A DNA stretch of 64,000 bases from DATBVX01 sp963724625 (lineage in GTDB: Bacteria > Pseudomonadota > Gammaproteobacteria > Steroidobacterales > Steroidobacteraceae), in NCBI GenBank assembly GCA_963724625.1, contig CAVRVO010000004.1, positions 310,001 to 374,000 on the forward strand. Direction: 5' to 3'. Made by a program: the position numbers and the translations under genes. This document shows positions 9,205 to 19,745 of the stretch, piece after piece (positions within the stretch are counted from its first letter, which is position 1; each line of letters opens with the position of its first letter). The notes under the pieces were generated by a model. That model saw only the letters and a program-made list of their open reading frames with translations. It was not told the DNA's origin and searched no databases.

Positions 9205-10065
9205 TCAAACTGCCGCCGCGCCGCCCACGATTTCCGACAATTCCTTGGTGATCGCGGCCTGGCGCGCCTTGTTATAGATGAGTTGAAGCTCTTCGATCAG
9301 GCTGTCTGCGTTGTCGGATGCGCTCTTCATGGCAACCATGCGCGCCGACATCTCGCAAGCCACGTTCTCGACGGCGCCCTGGTACACCTGTGACTCGATG
9401 TAGCGCATCAGCACATCCGGAAGAATCTCCGCCGCACCTGGTTCGTAGATGTAGTCCCAGTGTTCTTGCAGCTGATCCTTGTCCATGGTCACCACGGGCA
9501 GAAGCTGGGTCATCGCAGGCTTCTGGCTCATCGTGCTTACGAAGGTGTTGTGCAGCAGGAACAGTCGGTCGATCTTGCCTTCACTGTATGCGTCCAGCAT
9601 CACCTTGACCGTGCCGATGAGATCCTTGATATGCGGGCGATCGCCAAGCTGGACGGCCTGCGCGAGCACCGGCAAACCAATACGACGGAAGAACTGCAAC
9701 GCCTTGGAGCCGATGAGGCACAACGAGATCGTCGCGCCTTTTTGTTGCCAGTCGCGCGCCGCTGCGAGCAGGCTCCTGAACATATTGACGTTCAGCGAGC
9801 CGCACAAGCCGCGGTCCGTACTCACGACGATGAAGCCCACGGCCTTCACCGGGCGCTCGACCAGGAACGGATGCCGATAGTCCGGGTTGGCTTCATTGAG
9901 GTGACCGATCACCACGCGCATCTTTTCCGCGTAGGGACGTGCGGCGCGCATGCGTTCCTGCGCACGGCGCATCTTGCTCGCCGCGACCATCTCCATGGCC
10001 CTGGTGATCTTCTGAGTACTCTTGATACTCGCGATCTTGACCCGGATGTCTTTTGCGATGGCCAT
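9205..10065 (-). CDS. atpG: F1Fo ATP synthase gamma subunit
   Basis: The 286-residue central stalk subunit. N-terminal helix MAIAKDIRVKIASIKSTQKI followed by TRAMEMVAASKMRRAQ, the central Rossmann-like part with STDRGLCGSLN, and the C-terminal helix with LIEELQLIYNKARQA are all hallmarks. It starts 12 bases after the atpA stop. Confidence 0.98.
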   Translation of the reverse strand: MAIAKDIRVKIASIKSTQKITRAMEMVAASKMRRAQERMRAARPYAEKMRVVIGHLNEANPDYRHPFLVERPVKAVGFIVVSTDRGLCGSLNVNMFRSLLAAARDWQQKGATISLCLIGSKALQFFRRIGLPVLAQAVQLGDRPHIKDLIGTVKVMLDAYSEGKIDRLFLLHNTFVSTMSQKPAMTQLLPVVTMDKDQLQEHWDYIYEPGAAEILPDVLMRYIESQVYQGAVENVACEMSARMVAMKSASDNADSLIEELQLIYNKARQAAITKELSEIVGGAAAV

Positions 10066-10077
10066 TGCCGCTTCCGA

Positions 10078-11617
<1,540 letters not shown>

Positions 11618-11630
11618 TGTTCGTCCCTTC

Positions 11631-12168
11631 CTAATTCAAGAGTTCGGTGGCGAGCCGGTCGAGCCGGCCTCGCAGAGAACCATCGATCACCAGATCATTG
11701 GCCCGCAGAATCGCGCCGCCCAGGAGTGCCGGATCGACCTCGCAATGCAGCCGTACATCAGTCTTCAGGCGTTGGCGCAGCGCGCTCGAGTAGCTGCGTT
11801 GCTGCTCGGTGCTCAAGGGTGCGGCCGACGTCACCGTGACGTCCACGACCTTCTCCGCTTCTGCCTTGAGCCTCTCGAAGATCGCGGCGATCTCGGGGAG
11901 GAGACCGAGCCGTCGGTTCGAGGCCAGCACGCGAATGAAGTTCTGTCCTTCAACGTCGAGCGATTTGCCGCCGATATCGATCAGGAGACCGGCGAGCTGT
12001 TCGCGTCGTGACATGAGGGCTCGTCAACAGTTTCTTGACCCGAGCGTCCGACACCACTGCCGCGGCAATGCCGAGAGCGTGCGACCACGCTTCCAGCTTC
12101 TTCTGTTCGACTGCAAGCTCGAACAGCGCCTTGGCGTAGGGTCGCGCGATGGTGGTCTTTTCAGCCAT
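11631..12168 (-). CDS. atpH: F1Fo ATP synthase delta subunit, interrupted by an apparent +1 frameshift
   Basis: Peripheral-stalk subunit joining F1 to the b dimer. The first frame encodes MAEKTTIARPYAKALFELAV through LLTSPHV; the second, one base on, encodes SRREQLAGLLIDIG through GQNFIRVLASNRRL to VIDGSLRGRLDRLATELLN, the conserved C-terminal motif. The frames meet at about 12010-12020 (minus strand ...AGCCCTCATGTCACGACG...). The span is 538 bases, one more than 179 codons, so a single extra base accounts for it and would give 178 residues, close to the 177 of E. coli. An ATG in the second frame lies at the junction. Confidence 0.92.
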
Positions 12169-12171
12169 GGC

Positions 12172-12642
12172 TCAGAGCTGCGCCGCCAGCTTGTCCAACA
12201 GCGCTGCGTGCGTCTTCGGATCGATCTCGCGCTCGAGAAGCTGCGATGCTCCAGTCACTGCAAGTGTCGCGACTTCCTTGCGCAAGGATTCGCGTGCCCG
12301 GGTGCCCTCGAGCTGAATCTGCTGCTGGGCCGCCGCGAGCAACCGCTCGCCTTCACCGATCGCGTTTTTCTTCGCCTGGTCGATGAGCTCGTTGGCGCGA
12401 TGCTGGGCCTGATTTTCGATCTGCACGGCACGCGCACGCGCCTCGCGCACGATCTCATCGGCCTTGGACTTCGCCTGGCCGAGATCTTTCTGGCCCTTCT
12501 CACCAGCGGCCAGTCCGTCCGCGATGCGCTTTGCGCGCTGGTCCATGGCGCCGCGAATCATCGGCCACACGAATTTCATCGTGAACAGCGCGAGCAGCAG
12601 GAACACGAACATCTGCGTGATCAGGGTGAGATTGATGCTCAC
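12172..12642 (-). CDS. atpF: F1Fo ATP synthase b subunit
   Basis: A 156-residue peripheral stalk protein: one N-terminal membrane helix (MSINLTLITQMFVFLLLALF) followed by a long charged helix rich in Ala, Glu, Arg and Gln that dimerises. Length equals the E. coli b subunit. It ends three bases before the atpH start. Confidence 0.96.
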   Translation of the reverse strand: MSINLTLITQMFVFLLLALFTMKFVWPMIRGAMDQRAKRIADGLAAGEKGQKDLGQAKSKADEIVREARARAVQIENQAQHRANELIDQAKKNAIGEGERLLAAAQQQIQLEGTRARESLRKEVATLAVTGASQLLEREIDPKTHAALLDKLAAQL

Positions 12643-12676
12643 TTCTGGATCCTCCGCTTATGCGATCTGGCAGCGA

Positions 12677-12967
12677 TCAGCCGCCGCCAGCCGCCTGCTG
12701 GACCGCCGCGAGGAACGGATTCGCGAAGGTGAAGAACAGCGCGAAGCCGATACCGATCATCGCCACCGCATCGAGCAGACCCGCGACGATGAACATCTTC
12801 ACCTGCAGCATCGGCACCATCTCAGGCTGCCGGGCGGCGCCTTCGAGAAACTTGCCGCCGAGCAGACCGAAACCGATCGCGGTTCCGAGCGCGCCCATGC
12901 CGAAGACGATGCCCACAGCCAGCGCCGTGAACCCTTGTACGTTTGCAACCAGACTTGCGATTTCCAT
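12677..12967 (-). CDS. atpE: F1Fo ATP synthase c subunit
   Basis: A 96-residue hairpin of two membrane helices joined by the polar loop ARQPEM. The ion-binding carboxylate is Asp66 in VAGLLDAVAMIGIG. The Glu/Ser and Gln pattern of sodium-coupled c rings is not seen, so proton coupling is expected. The C-terminus has a small extension (AAVQQAAGGG). Confidence 0.96.
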   Translation of the reverse strand: MEIASLVANVQGFTALAVGIVFGMGALGTAIGFGLLGGKFLEGAARQPEMVPMLQVKMFIVAGLLDAVAMIGIGFALFFTFANPFLAAVQQAAGGG

Positions 12968-13008
12968 GACTCCTCCTCTACCTCTTCAAGAACAAATTCT
13001 TTGCTCGC

Positions 13009-13839
13009 TCAGTGATGCTCTTCGTGCGCCATGGAGAGGTACACGATCGTCAGCATCATGAAAATGAACGCCTGCAGCGTGATGATCAGGATGTGGAAGA
13101 TTGCCCACGCCAGGCCCAGGATCGTCTGGCCGACGAATCCGGCGATGCCACTCCACGTCAGCAGGCCCTCGGCGCCCTTGCCGATCGTGAACAGTGCCAG
13201 CAGCAGAAAAATCATTTCGCCGGCGTACATGTTGCCGAACAGCCGCAGCGCCAGTGACACGGGGCGCGCGATGTGCTCGATCAGATTGAGCACCAGATTC
13301 GCGGGCATGCCCCACTTGCCGAACGGCTGGAACAGGAGTTCCTTGGCGAAGCCGACCGGGCCCTTGATGCGAACGCTGTAGTACATCACCAGCAGGAACA
13401 CCGTAATAGACATGCCGAAAGTGATGTTTAGGTCGGTGCTAGGGACGACCTTTAAGTGATCCACGCCGGCGTGATGTGCGACCCATGGCAGCAGATCCAC
13501 CGGCAGGATATCCATGGCGTTGAACAGGAAGACGAGGCAAAAAATGGTGAGCGCGAGCGGGGCGATCAGCTTGCTGGTGCCGTGGAAGGTGTCCTTCACC
13601 TGGGTGTCGACGAATTCGACCACCAGCTCGACGAAATTCTGAAATTTGCCAGGCTGACCCACAGTCGCCTTCCGCGCCGCGAACCAGAAACTGAAGCCGA
13701 AGACAGATGCCAGGAGCACCGAGAAGAAAATGCTGTCGAGATTGAGAGTGTAGAAAGCGCCGTCACCCGTCTGCCGGGTGAGGTTCGTCAGGTGATGGAC
13801 GATATATTCGTTGGCGTTTGCAGGTTGTTCGGCAGCCAT
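13009..13839 (-). CDS. atpB: F1Fo ATP synthase a subunit
   Basis: A 276-residue stator subunit with several membrane helices. The essential Arg of the proton half-channel is in VSLALRLFGNMYAGE, and the C-terminal helix carries ILIITLQAFIFMMLTIVY. It lies between atpI and atpE. Confidence 0.97.
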   Translation of the reverse strand: MAAEQPANANEYIVHHLTNLTRQTGDGAFYTLNLDSIFFSVLLASVFGFSFWFAARKATVGQPGKFQNFVELVVEFVDTQVKDTFHGTSKLIAPLALTIFCLVFLFNAMDILPVDLLPWVAHHAGVDHLKVVPSTDLNITFGMSITVFLLVMYYSVRIKGPVGFAKELLFQPFGKWGMPANLVLNLIEHIARPVSLALRLFGNMYAGEMIFLLLALFTIGKGAEGLLTWSGIAGFVGQTILGLAWAIFHILIITLQAFIFMMLTIVYLSMAHEEHH

Positions 13840-13862
13840 AATCTTCGTTTTGGTTCAGGCAG

Positions 13863-14234
13863 CTATTTCACCAGAGCAATCCAGTACACGAGCAGCGTCG
13901 CGATGTACGCGACAAAAAACGGCAGCGCCGCAATCTCGTAAGACTTCAGCACCGCGACGAACAGTACGACCGTCAGCGCGAGCTTGACGCCTTCACCCCG
14001 GTAGGCTCCGCGCATAATGCGCTTCGCGTCCGTGTCCGGCGCCCCGCGGAACATGAACAGCACCATCGCGAAACTCGCTGCGACGCCGATGCCGCCGCCC
14101 AGCAGTGCTGATATTGCGGCCCGGGCGTCGAATCCAATCAGACAGATCGCCGCGAGGACGATGGTTGTCGCCGCCTGCCCAAGCACGAGCCGCATCGCGG
14201 CCCGCCGGGCGCCTCTCCCATCGAGCGTGCTCAC
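13863..14234 (-). CDS. atpI: ATP synthase subunit I (AtpI)
   Basis: A 123-residue membrane protein with four hydrophobic segments, first gene of the atp operon. AtpI proteins help assemble the c ring and are poorly conserved; the identification rests on the position before atpB, the size and the RIMRGAYRGEGVKLALTVVL region typical of the family. The promoter at 14355-14383 lies about 120 bases upstream. Confidence 0.88.
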   Translation of the reverse strand: MSTLDGRGARRAAMRLVLGQAATTIVLAAICLIGFDARAAISALLGGGIGVAASFAMVLFMFRGAPDTDAKRIMRGAYRGEGVKLALTVVLFVAVLKSYEIAALPFFVAYIATLLVYWIALVK

Positions 14235-14354
14235 GAAAGCCTTCTTGAGGAGAAGCCGGCAACAAAAAAGCCACTGCGCGGAGCGGATTTACGCGGCGAG
14301 CAAGTGGCATTTATTCAAGCGGCGAGGAGTACTCCCCGTTCGCAAAGGCCGCGC

Positions 14355-14383
14355 ATTATAGGGGGGTTTTTGAGGTGCATCAA
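14355..14383 (-). promoter_or_regulatory. Sigma-70 promoter of the atp operon
   Basis: On the minus strand TTGATG (14383-14378), a 17-base spacer and a perfect TATAAT (14360-14355). It points at atpI; the predicted transcript starts near 14348 with a leader of about 115 bases. Confidence 0.85.
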
Positions 14384-14399
14384 CGGACTTGCAGAAACT

Positions 14400-14440
14400 G
14401 AGAATTGGCCCACTTTCGGGCACTTGGACGGTCAATTCTC
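14400..14440. repeat. Inverted repeat between parB and the atp promoter
   Basis: Arms GAGAATTG (14400-14407) and CAATTCTC (14433-14440) enclose a further short inverted repeat (GCCC...GGGC). It lies 15 bases beyond the parB stop and about 17 bases upstream of the atp -35 box, so it may end the parB transcript or serve as a regulator site for atp. No T-run follows. Confidence 0.45.
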
Positions 14441-14454
14441 CGGCTCCGAACGCT

Positions 14455-15351
14455 TCAGGAGATGTGCGTCAGTATTCCGTCCAGTTCGTCGAGACTGTTG
14501 TAGCTGATCACCACTTTGCCCTTGCCGCTGGCGCTGTGCTGCACGGCGACCTTGGCGCCCAGTCGATCGGTGAGATCCTGCTGGAGCTTGCGCACATTGG
14601 GATCCTCGGCCCGTTCGCTCGGCTCCTTGCCCGCAGATGCGTGATCGAGCATGCGTCGGACCAGGGCTTCGGTTTCACGCACCGACAGGCCCTTTCGGGC
14701 CACAAGCACAGCCACCTCAGCCTGCTGTTTGCGCACCTGCAGGCCCAGTAGTGCGCGCGCATGACCCATTTCCAGCTCGCGCTTTTCGACCAGGCCTTTG
14801 ACCTCGTCACCAAGTTCCAGGAGTCGGAGCAGGTTGCTCACAGTGACGCGTGAGCGGCCCACTGCATCGGCCGCCTCCTGGTGCGTCATTTTGAATTCCC
14901 CGATGAGCCGCTCCAGTGCGCGGGCTTCTTCAAGCGGATTGAGATTCTCCCGCTGGATGTTTTCGATGAGAGACATCGCAACGGCCGCATCGTCCGGTAC
15001 GCGCCGGATGATGGCGGGAATCGTCGCGAGACTCGCCATCTGGGCGGCACGCCAGCGGCGCTCGCCAGCGATGATTTCGTAGCGCTGCGAGCCACCGGCG
15101 CCGGGGGGGCCAACCGGTCGCACGACGATGGGTTGAACGACGCCTTGCGCCCGAATGGAGTCGGCGAGTTCCTGCAGGCTCTCCGTGCGCATGTCCATGC
15201 GCGGCTGGTAGCGACCACGCTGGAGCAGATCGAGGGGGATGTTCGCCAGGTCGTCCGACGGAGGCGGAGCGAATTCGGGTTCCGGACGCGCGGGTGAAGA
15301 ACCGAGTAGTGCTTCGAGACCCCGACCCAGACCCGTCTTCTTCACCGCCAT
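14455..15351 (-). CDS. parB: Chromosome partition protein ParB
   Basis: A CTP-dependent clamp that loads at parS sites and spreads to recruit ParA and SMC. The 298-residue protein has the N-terminal basic motif KKTGLGRGLEALLG (ParA-stimulating), the ParB/Srx CTP-binding domain with AGERRWRAAQMA and SLIENIQRENLNPLEEA, a helix-turn-helix (MTHQEAADAVGRSRVTVSNLLRL) and a C-terminal dimer region ending YNSLDELDGILTHI. The ATG at 15351 is used because the product then begins MAVKKTGLGRG as in the family; 19 more codons are open upstream. Unusually, parA is not adjacent: an SPFH/ribbon-helix-helix pair on the other strand lies between. Confidence 0.97.
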   Translation of the reverse strand: MAVKKTGLGRGLEALLGSSPARPEPEFAPPPSDDLANIPLDLLQRGRYQPRMDMRTESLQELADSIRAQGVVQPIVVRPVGPPGAGGSQRYEIIAGERRWRAAQMASLATIPAIIRRVPDDAAVAMSLIENIQRENLNPLEEARALERLIGEFKMTHQEAADAVGRSRVTVSNLLRLLELGDEVKGLVEKRELEMGHARALLGLQVRKQQAEVAVLVARKGLSVRETEALVRRMLDHASAGKEPSERAEDPNVRKLQQDLTDRLGAKVAVQHSASGKGKVVISYNSLDELDGILTHIS

Positions 15352-15610
15352 GGGCGCGCAGTGTAGCCGACTGATGAGCCGGCAATCCCGCCGATGACCG
15401 ACTCGCATGGCGAAAATGGTCGACTCAGATCGGCGCGATCGACTCCCAGGTACATCCTCACGGCGTCAAGTATAGTCATCATTCTAGTCATCAATAGCGT
15501 AGATAAGTATGCACTTTTCATGATCATTTCGATTCTAATAATAGATCTGTGAAGTCACTTCCATATCTTTTAGATATCATAGGCCCAACAAAGTGGATAT
15601 GGGAGGACGT
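15352..15610. promoter_or_regulatory. AT-rich divergent promoter region of parB and the SPFH gene
   Basis: Clearly AT-richer than its neighbours. A minus-strand TATACT (15474-15469) is a plausible parB -10. Two copies of TAGTCATCA at a 12-base period (15473-15493) overlap it, TCGACTC occurs twice (15420-15426 and 15439-15445), and ATATCT-TTT-AGATAT (15563-15577) is a perfect inverted repeat upstream of the SPFH gene. No convincing -35 was found on either strand. Confidence 0.5.
15473..15493 (+). repeat. Tandem direct repeat TAGTCATCA with 12-bp period
   Basis: TAGTCATCA at 15473-15481 and again at 15485-15493, separated by TTC. Ribbon-helix-helix repressors commonly bind short tandem half-sites of this kind; the adjacent gene at 16491 encodes such a protein. 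The first copy overlaps the candidate parB -10. Operator function is inferred. Confidence 0.5.
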
Positions 15611-16477
15611 ATGGAAGAGCGAACCGTTTCTGCACTGCCGGGGATCCCCATGATCCTCGTGATGCTGCTCGCCACCGGGCTGGACCTCTGGGCTCTCGGC
15701 AACGCTGTGGTCCACACGCAGCCCCCCGATCTGGTCATACCGACGATCGTGGGTGTACTGCTCGTTGTCTGCTGGCGAGGCTTCTTCGTCGTGCAACCCA
15801 ACCACGGTGTCGTGCTCCAGCTTTTCGGTCGCTACACGGGGACGTGTCGCGATGCCGGGCTGCGATGGACCAATCCCTTCTTTGCGAAGCGATCGGTAAG
15901 CCTGCGGGTGCGCAATTTCGAATCGGGCAAGCTCAAGGTGAACGATCTGGAAGGCAGCCCGATCGAGATCGCGGCAGTGGTGGTATGGCAGGTGCAGGAC
16001 ACCGCAGAGGCGTGCTTCAACGTCGATGACTACGAGAACTTCGTGCACGTGCAGAGCGAGGCGGCGTTGCGGCAGCTCGCGACCAGCTATCCCTATGACC
16101 TGCACGATCAGCATCACATCTCACTGCGCAGCCATTCGCGCGAGATCAATGAACACCTGCAGCGCGAAGTCCAGGAGCGGCTGGAAAGCGCCGGGGTGAG
16201 CGTGCTCGAAGCTCGCGTGAGCCATCTTGCCTACGCACCCGAAATCGCCCAGGCGATGCTGCAGCGTCAGCAGGCCGGCGCGATCATCGCCGCCCGCACC
16301 CGCATCGTCGAAGGCGCGGTCAGCATGGTGCAAATGGCTTTGAAGCAACTCGCCGACAAGGGCGTGGTGGAGCTGGACCACGAGCGCCGCGCGGCGATGG
16401 TGTCGAACCTGCTTGTGGTCCTGTGCGGCGATCGCGCCGCGCAGCCGGTCGTGAACACGGGAACCCTGTACACGTGA
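15611..16477 (+). CDS. SPFH (stomatin/prohibitin/flotillin) domain membrane protein
   Basis: A 288-residue protein with two N-terminal membrane segments (about residues 11-33 and 41-60), then an SPFH domain that opens FFVVQPNHGVVLQLFGRYTG and continues with LRWTNPFF, KVNDLEGSPIEIAAVVVWQV and DYENFVHVQSEAALRQLATS. The C-terminal part, with LESAGVSVLEARVSHLAYAP, is the helical region that oligomerises in the family. SPFH proteins form membrane scaffolds around proteases or other partners; no NfeD partner or protease is adjacent here. GGGAGG lies four bases before the ATG at 15611; in-frame GTG 15593 and ATG 15599 are less likely. It sits opposite to and between parA and parB. Confidence 0.9.
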   Translation: MEERTVSALPGIPMILVMLLATGLDLWALGNAVVHTQPPDLVIPTIVGVLLVVCWRGFFVVQPNHGVVLQLFGRYTGTCRDAGLRWTNPFFAKRSVSLRVRNFESGKLKVNDLEGSPIEIAAVVVWQVQDTAEACFNVDDYENFVHVQSEAALRQLATSYPYDLHDQHHISLRSHSREINEHLQREVQERLESAGVSVLEARVSHLAYAPEIAQAMLQRQQAGAIIAARTRIVEGAVSMVQMALKQLADKGVVELDHERRAAMVSNLLVVLCGDRAAQPVVNTGTLYT

Positions 16478-16490
16478 ATGCGCTGCACTG

Positions 16491-16676
16491 GTGAGCGAAC
16501 GTAAGGCGTATCCGCTGCGCATCGGCGCAGAAGTGCTCGAAGCACTGCAACGCTGGGCGGCCGATGAGCTGCGCAGCGTCAATGCGCAGATCGAGTTCGC
16601 ACTGCGTGAGGCGTTGCGAAAGGCTGGCCGGCTGCCAGGTTCGGGTTCGCCCCCGTCCGATGAGCCAGGGGACTAA
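16491..16676 (+). CDS. Ribbon-helix-helix (Arc/MetJ-like) DNA-binding protein
   Basis: A 61-residue protein with GTG start, 13 bases after the SPFH stop. It has a short beta segment (KAYPLRI), helix A (AEVLEALQRWAADE) and helix B (SVNAQIEFALREALRKAG), then a disordered Gly-Ser-Pro tail. This is the Arc-type ribbon-helix-helix layout, in which a dimer inserts the paired strands into the DNA major groove. It is probably the regulator of its own two-gene unit and possibly of parB. No toxin-like partner is nearby, so an antitoxin role is not supported. Confidence 0.78.
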   Translation: MSERKAYPLRIGAEVLEALQRWAADELRSVNAQIEFALREALRKAGRLPGSGSPPSDEPGD

Positions 16677-16701
16677 GCGCGGATCGCGTGTCAGTGAGAC
16701 G

Positions 16702-17595
<894 letters not shown>

Positions 17596-17636
17596 GGGAG
17601 GCAATCGCGAGCCTAACAGGCTGACCGGACCGATTG

Positions 17637-18293
17637 CTAATGCCCGCGCCGGGGCGTGCGCCGCGCCGCTTTGGGCTGCAATTCAACCAGATGCCGCTGC
17701 GCGTCGAGTCCGGGAACAATGAGGCGATGAATCGCCATTACTTCCCAGCTTTTGGGCAGTGCTTCGATTTCCGCCTGTGGTGCCTGGCCCTTCATGGCCA
17801 GGAGCCTTCCCTCTCGCGCGACCAGATGACCTGCAACCCGGACGAATTCATTCAGCTTGCCCAGCGCACGCGCCATCACCGAGTCGAAGCGTGATGGGGG
17901 CTTGAACTGCTCGGCACGGGAATTAACGACGATGACATTGCCGAGGTCCAGTTTCATGCGTGCGTGTTCGAGGAACTGTGCTTTCTTGCCCGTAGCCTCG
18001 ATCAGGGTGAACTGCCGCGACGCGTCTGCGACTGCCAGCGGCAGACCTGGAAATCCCGCACCACTACCGACATCCGCAACCCTCTCGCCCCGCAGGTGAG
18101 CGTGGATGCTTAGCGAATCCAGCAGGTGCTTGCGTACCGCCTCGAGTGGATCGTTGATCGCAGTCAGATTGAACCGTCGGTTCCACTCCGCGAGCTCTCT
18201 CAGCAGATCGATGAGTTGCTCACGCTGCCGAGCGCTGAGCGCGACGCCCAGTTCTTGAGCACCGGCAAGCAGCAGGCGCTCCGGCTCGGTCAA
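17637..18293 (-). CDS. rsmG: 16S rRNA (guanine-527-N7)-methyltransferase
   Basis: A SAM-dependent methyltransferase for G527 of 16S rRNA (218 residues). The N-terminal helix region has AEWNRRFNLTAINDP, the SAM motif is VADVGSGAGFPGLPLA, and FTLIEATGKKAQFLE and VMARALGKL follow. The start is a TTG that overlaps the prpD stop in TTGA, so it is probably translated by coupling to prpD. Usually rsmG follows mnmG; here the propionate genes occupy that place. parA is next downstream. Confidence 0.96.
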   Translation of the reverse strand: MTEPERLLLAGAQELGVALSARQREQLIDLLRELAEWNRRFNLTAINDPLEAVRKHLLDSLSIHAHLRGERVADVGSGAGFPGLPLAVADASRQFTLIEATGKKAQFLEHARMKLDLGNVIVVNSRAEQFKPPSRFDSVMARALGKLNEFVRVAGHLVAREGRLLAMKGQAPQAEIEALPKSWEVMAIHRLIVPGLDAQRHLVELQPKAARRTPRRGH

Positions 18294-19741
18294 TTCTTCA
18301 CCAGTCCCGCCATGAATTCGTTGACTGGAAGCGCATCTAGCCTGCGCGGCTCTGCAAACATGCGCTTGATCGACTCAGACTGCCGGGGCGGAAAATGCGT
18401 ATCGACGCTCGTTTCGAATTTCCTGACCAGCACGGGCGTGCCTTCGGCACGGCGTTTGCGATGGCCAATCGGGTAATCGACCTGTACGCGTTCGGTCGCC
18501 GAGCGATCTTTGAAGAACACCTGTAGTGCGTTGCCGATGTAGCGCTTGTCCGGAGCGTAGTAGTCGCGTGTAAAGGAGGGATTCTCCTGCACGATCATGC
18601 GCGAGCGCAGTGCATCGACGCGTGGGTCGACCGCGATTTGATCTTCGTAGTCCTCAGCAGTCAGTCGCCCGAAGATCAGCGGAATCGCCACCATGTACTG
18701 GATGCAATGATCGCGGTCGGCAGGATTGGCGAGCGGCCCGGTCTTGTCGATGATGCGCACGCCGGGTTCCTGCGTCTCGATCATGATCTTGTCGATCGCA
18801 TCGATACGATCCTTCACCGCCGGGTGCAACTGCATCGCGCACTCGACTGCGGTTTGCGCGTGAAACTCCGCCGGGTAGGAGATTTTGAACAGCACGTTTT
18901 CCATCACGTAGCTGCCATACGCCTGCGAAAACGTGAATGGCTTGCCCTTAAACAGCACGTCCCAGAATCCCCAGGTTTTCGCCGATAACGCCGAGGGATA
19001 GCCCATCTCGCCGGTCAGCGCCATGAGCGCGTGGCGTACCCCGCGACTCGTGGCATCGCCCGCCGCCCAGCTCTTACGTGAGCCCGTATTGGGTGCGTGC
19101 CGGTAGGTACGCAATGCGCCTCCATCGATCCACGCGTTCGAGACCGCATTGATCACCTGGTCGCGGGTTCCGCCCAACATCTGCGTAACGATTGCAGAAG
19201 AAGCGACGCGCACCAGCAGTACGTGGTCGAGACCGGCCCGGTTGAAGCTGTTTTCGAGCGCGATGACGCCCTGAATCTCGTGCGCCTTGATCATCGCAGT
19301 CAACAAGTCGCGCACCGTTAGCGACTTGCTACCCTGAGCGGCGGCTTTGCGGCTCAGATAGTCTGCAGTCGCGAGCAACCCGCCGAGATTGTCCGACGGG
19401 TGACCCCATTCGGCTGCGAGCCAGGTGTCGTTGAAATCAAGCCAGCGAATCATGGCACCGACGTTGAAAGCAGCCGTCACCGGATCAAGCTCGTAAGAGG
19501 TGCCGGGAACGCGCGCGCCACCAGGCATGGTCGCCCCGGGTACGACCGGACCCAGCAGACGGGTACAGGCTGGATACTTCAGAGCCATGAAACCGCAGGC
19601 GAGCGTATCCATCAGGCAATAGCGTGCGGTTTCGTACGCCGCTTCGCTGCGGATCTCGAATCCCGTCACGTAGTCGGCGATATCGACGAGCGCCTGATCG
19701 GGAGCCGGACGTTTCGCCGACTTGATTTCATGAGCAGACAT
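18290..19741 (-). CDS. prpD: 2-methylcitrate dehydratase (MmgE/PrpD family)
   Basis: Dehydrates 2-methylcitrate to methylaconitate in the methylcitrate cycle. The 483-residue protein shows PrpD family segments: DYVTGFEIRSEAAYETARYC, LDFNDTWLAAEWGHPSDNLG, RAGLDHVLLVRVASSA, and KISYPAEFHAQTAVECA. The ATG at 19741 is preferred (five bases after the prpC stop); 18 codons are open upstream inside prpC. It lies third in prpBCD and overlaps rsmG by four bases. Confidence 0.94.
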   Translation of the reverse strand: MSAHEIKSAKRPAPDQALVDIADYVTGFEIRSEAAYETARYCLMDTLACGFMALKYPACTRLLGPVVPGATMPGGARVPGTSYELDPVTAAFNVGAMIRWLDFNDTWLAAEWGHPSDNLGGLLATADYLSRKAAAQGSKSLTVRDLLTAMIKAHEIQGVIALENSFNRAGLDHVLLVRVASSAIVTQMLGGTRDQVINAVSNAWIDGGALRTYRHAPNTGSRKSWAAGDATSRGVRHALMALTGEMGYPSALSAKTWGFWDVLFKGKPFTFSQAYGSYVMENVLFKISYPAEFHAQTAVECAMQLHPAVKDRIDAIDKIMIETQEPGVRIIDKTGPLANPADRDHCIQYMVAIPLIFGRLTAEDYEDQIAVDPRVDALRSRMIVQENPSFTRDYYAPDKRYIGNALQVFFKDRSATERVQVDYPIGHRKRRAEGTPVLVRKFETSVDTHFPPRQSESIKRMFAEPRRLDALPVNEFMAGLVKN

Positions 19742-19745
19742 TCGG

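Noticed and set aside
8231..9277. Plus-strand frame opposite atpD
   Set aside because: Antisense to a full-length, motif-complete atpD.
15522..15529. Palindrome ATGATCAT as a parS or operator
   Set aside because: Too short and lacks the parS CACGTG core.
16491..16676. Toxin-antitoxin pair with the SPFH gene
   Set aside because: The ribbon-helix-helix protein could be an antitoxin, but its only neighbour is a membrane scaffold and no small toxin is present.
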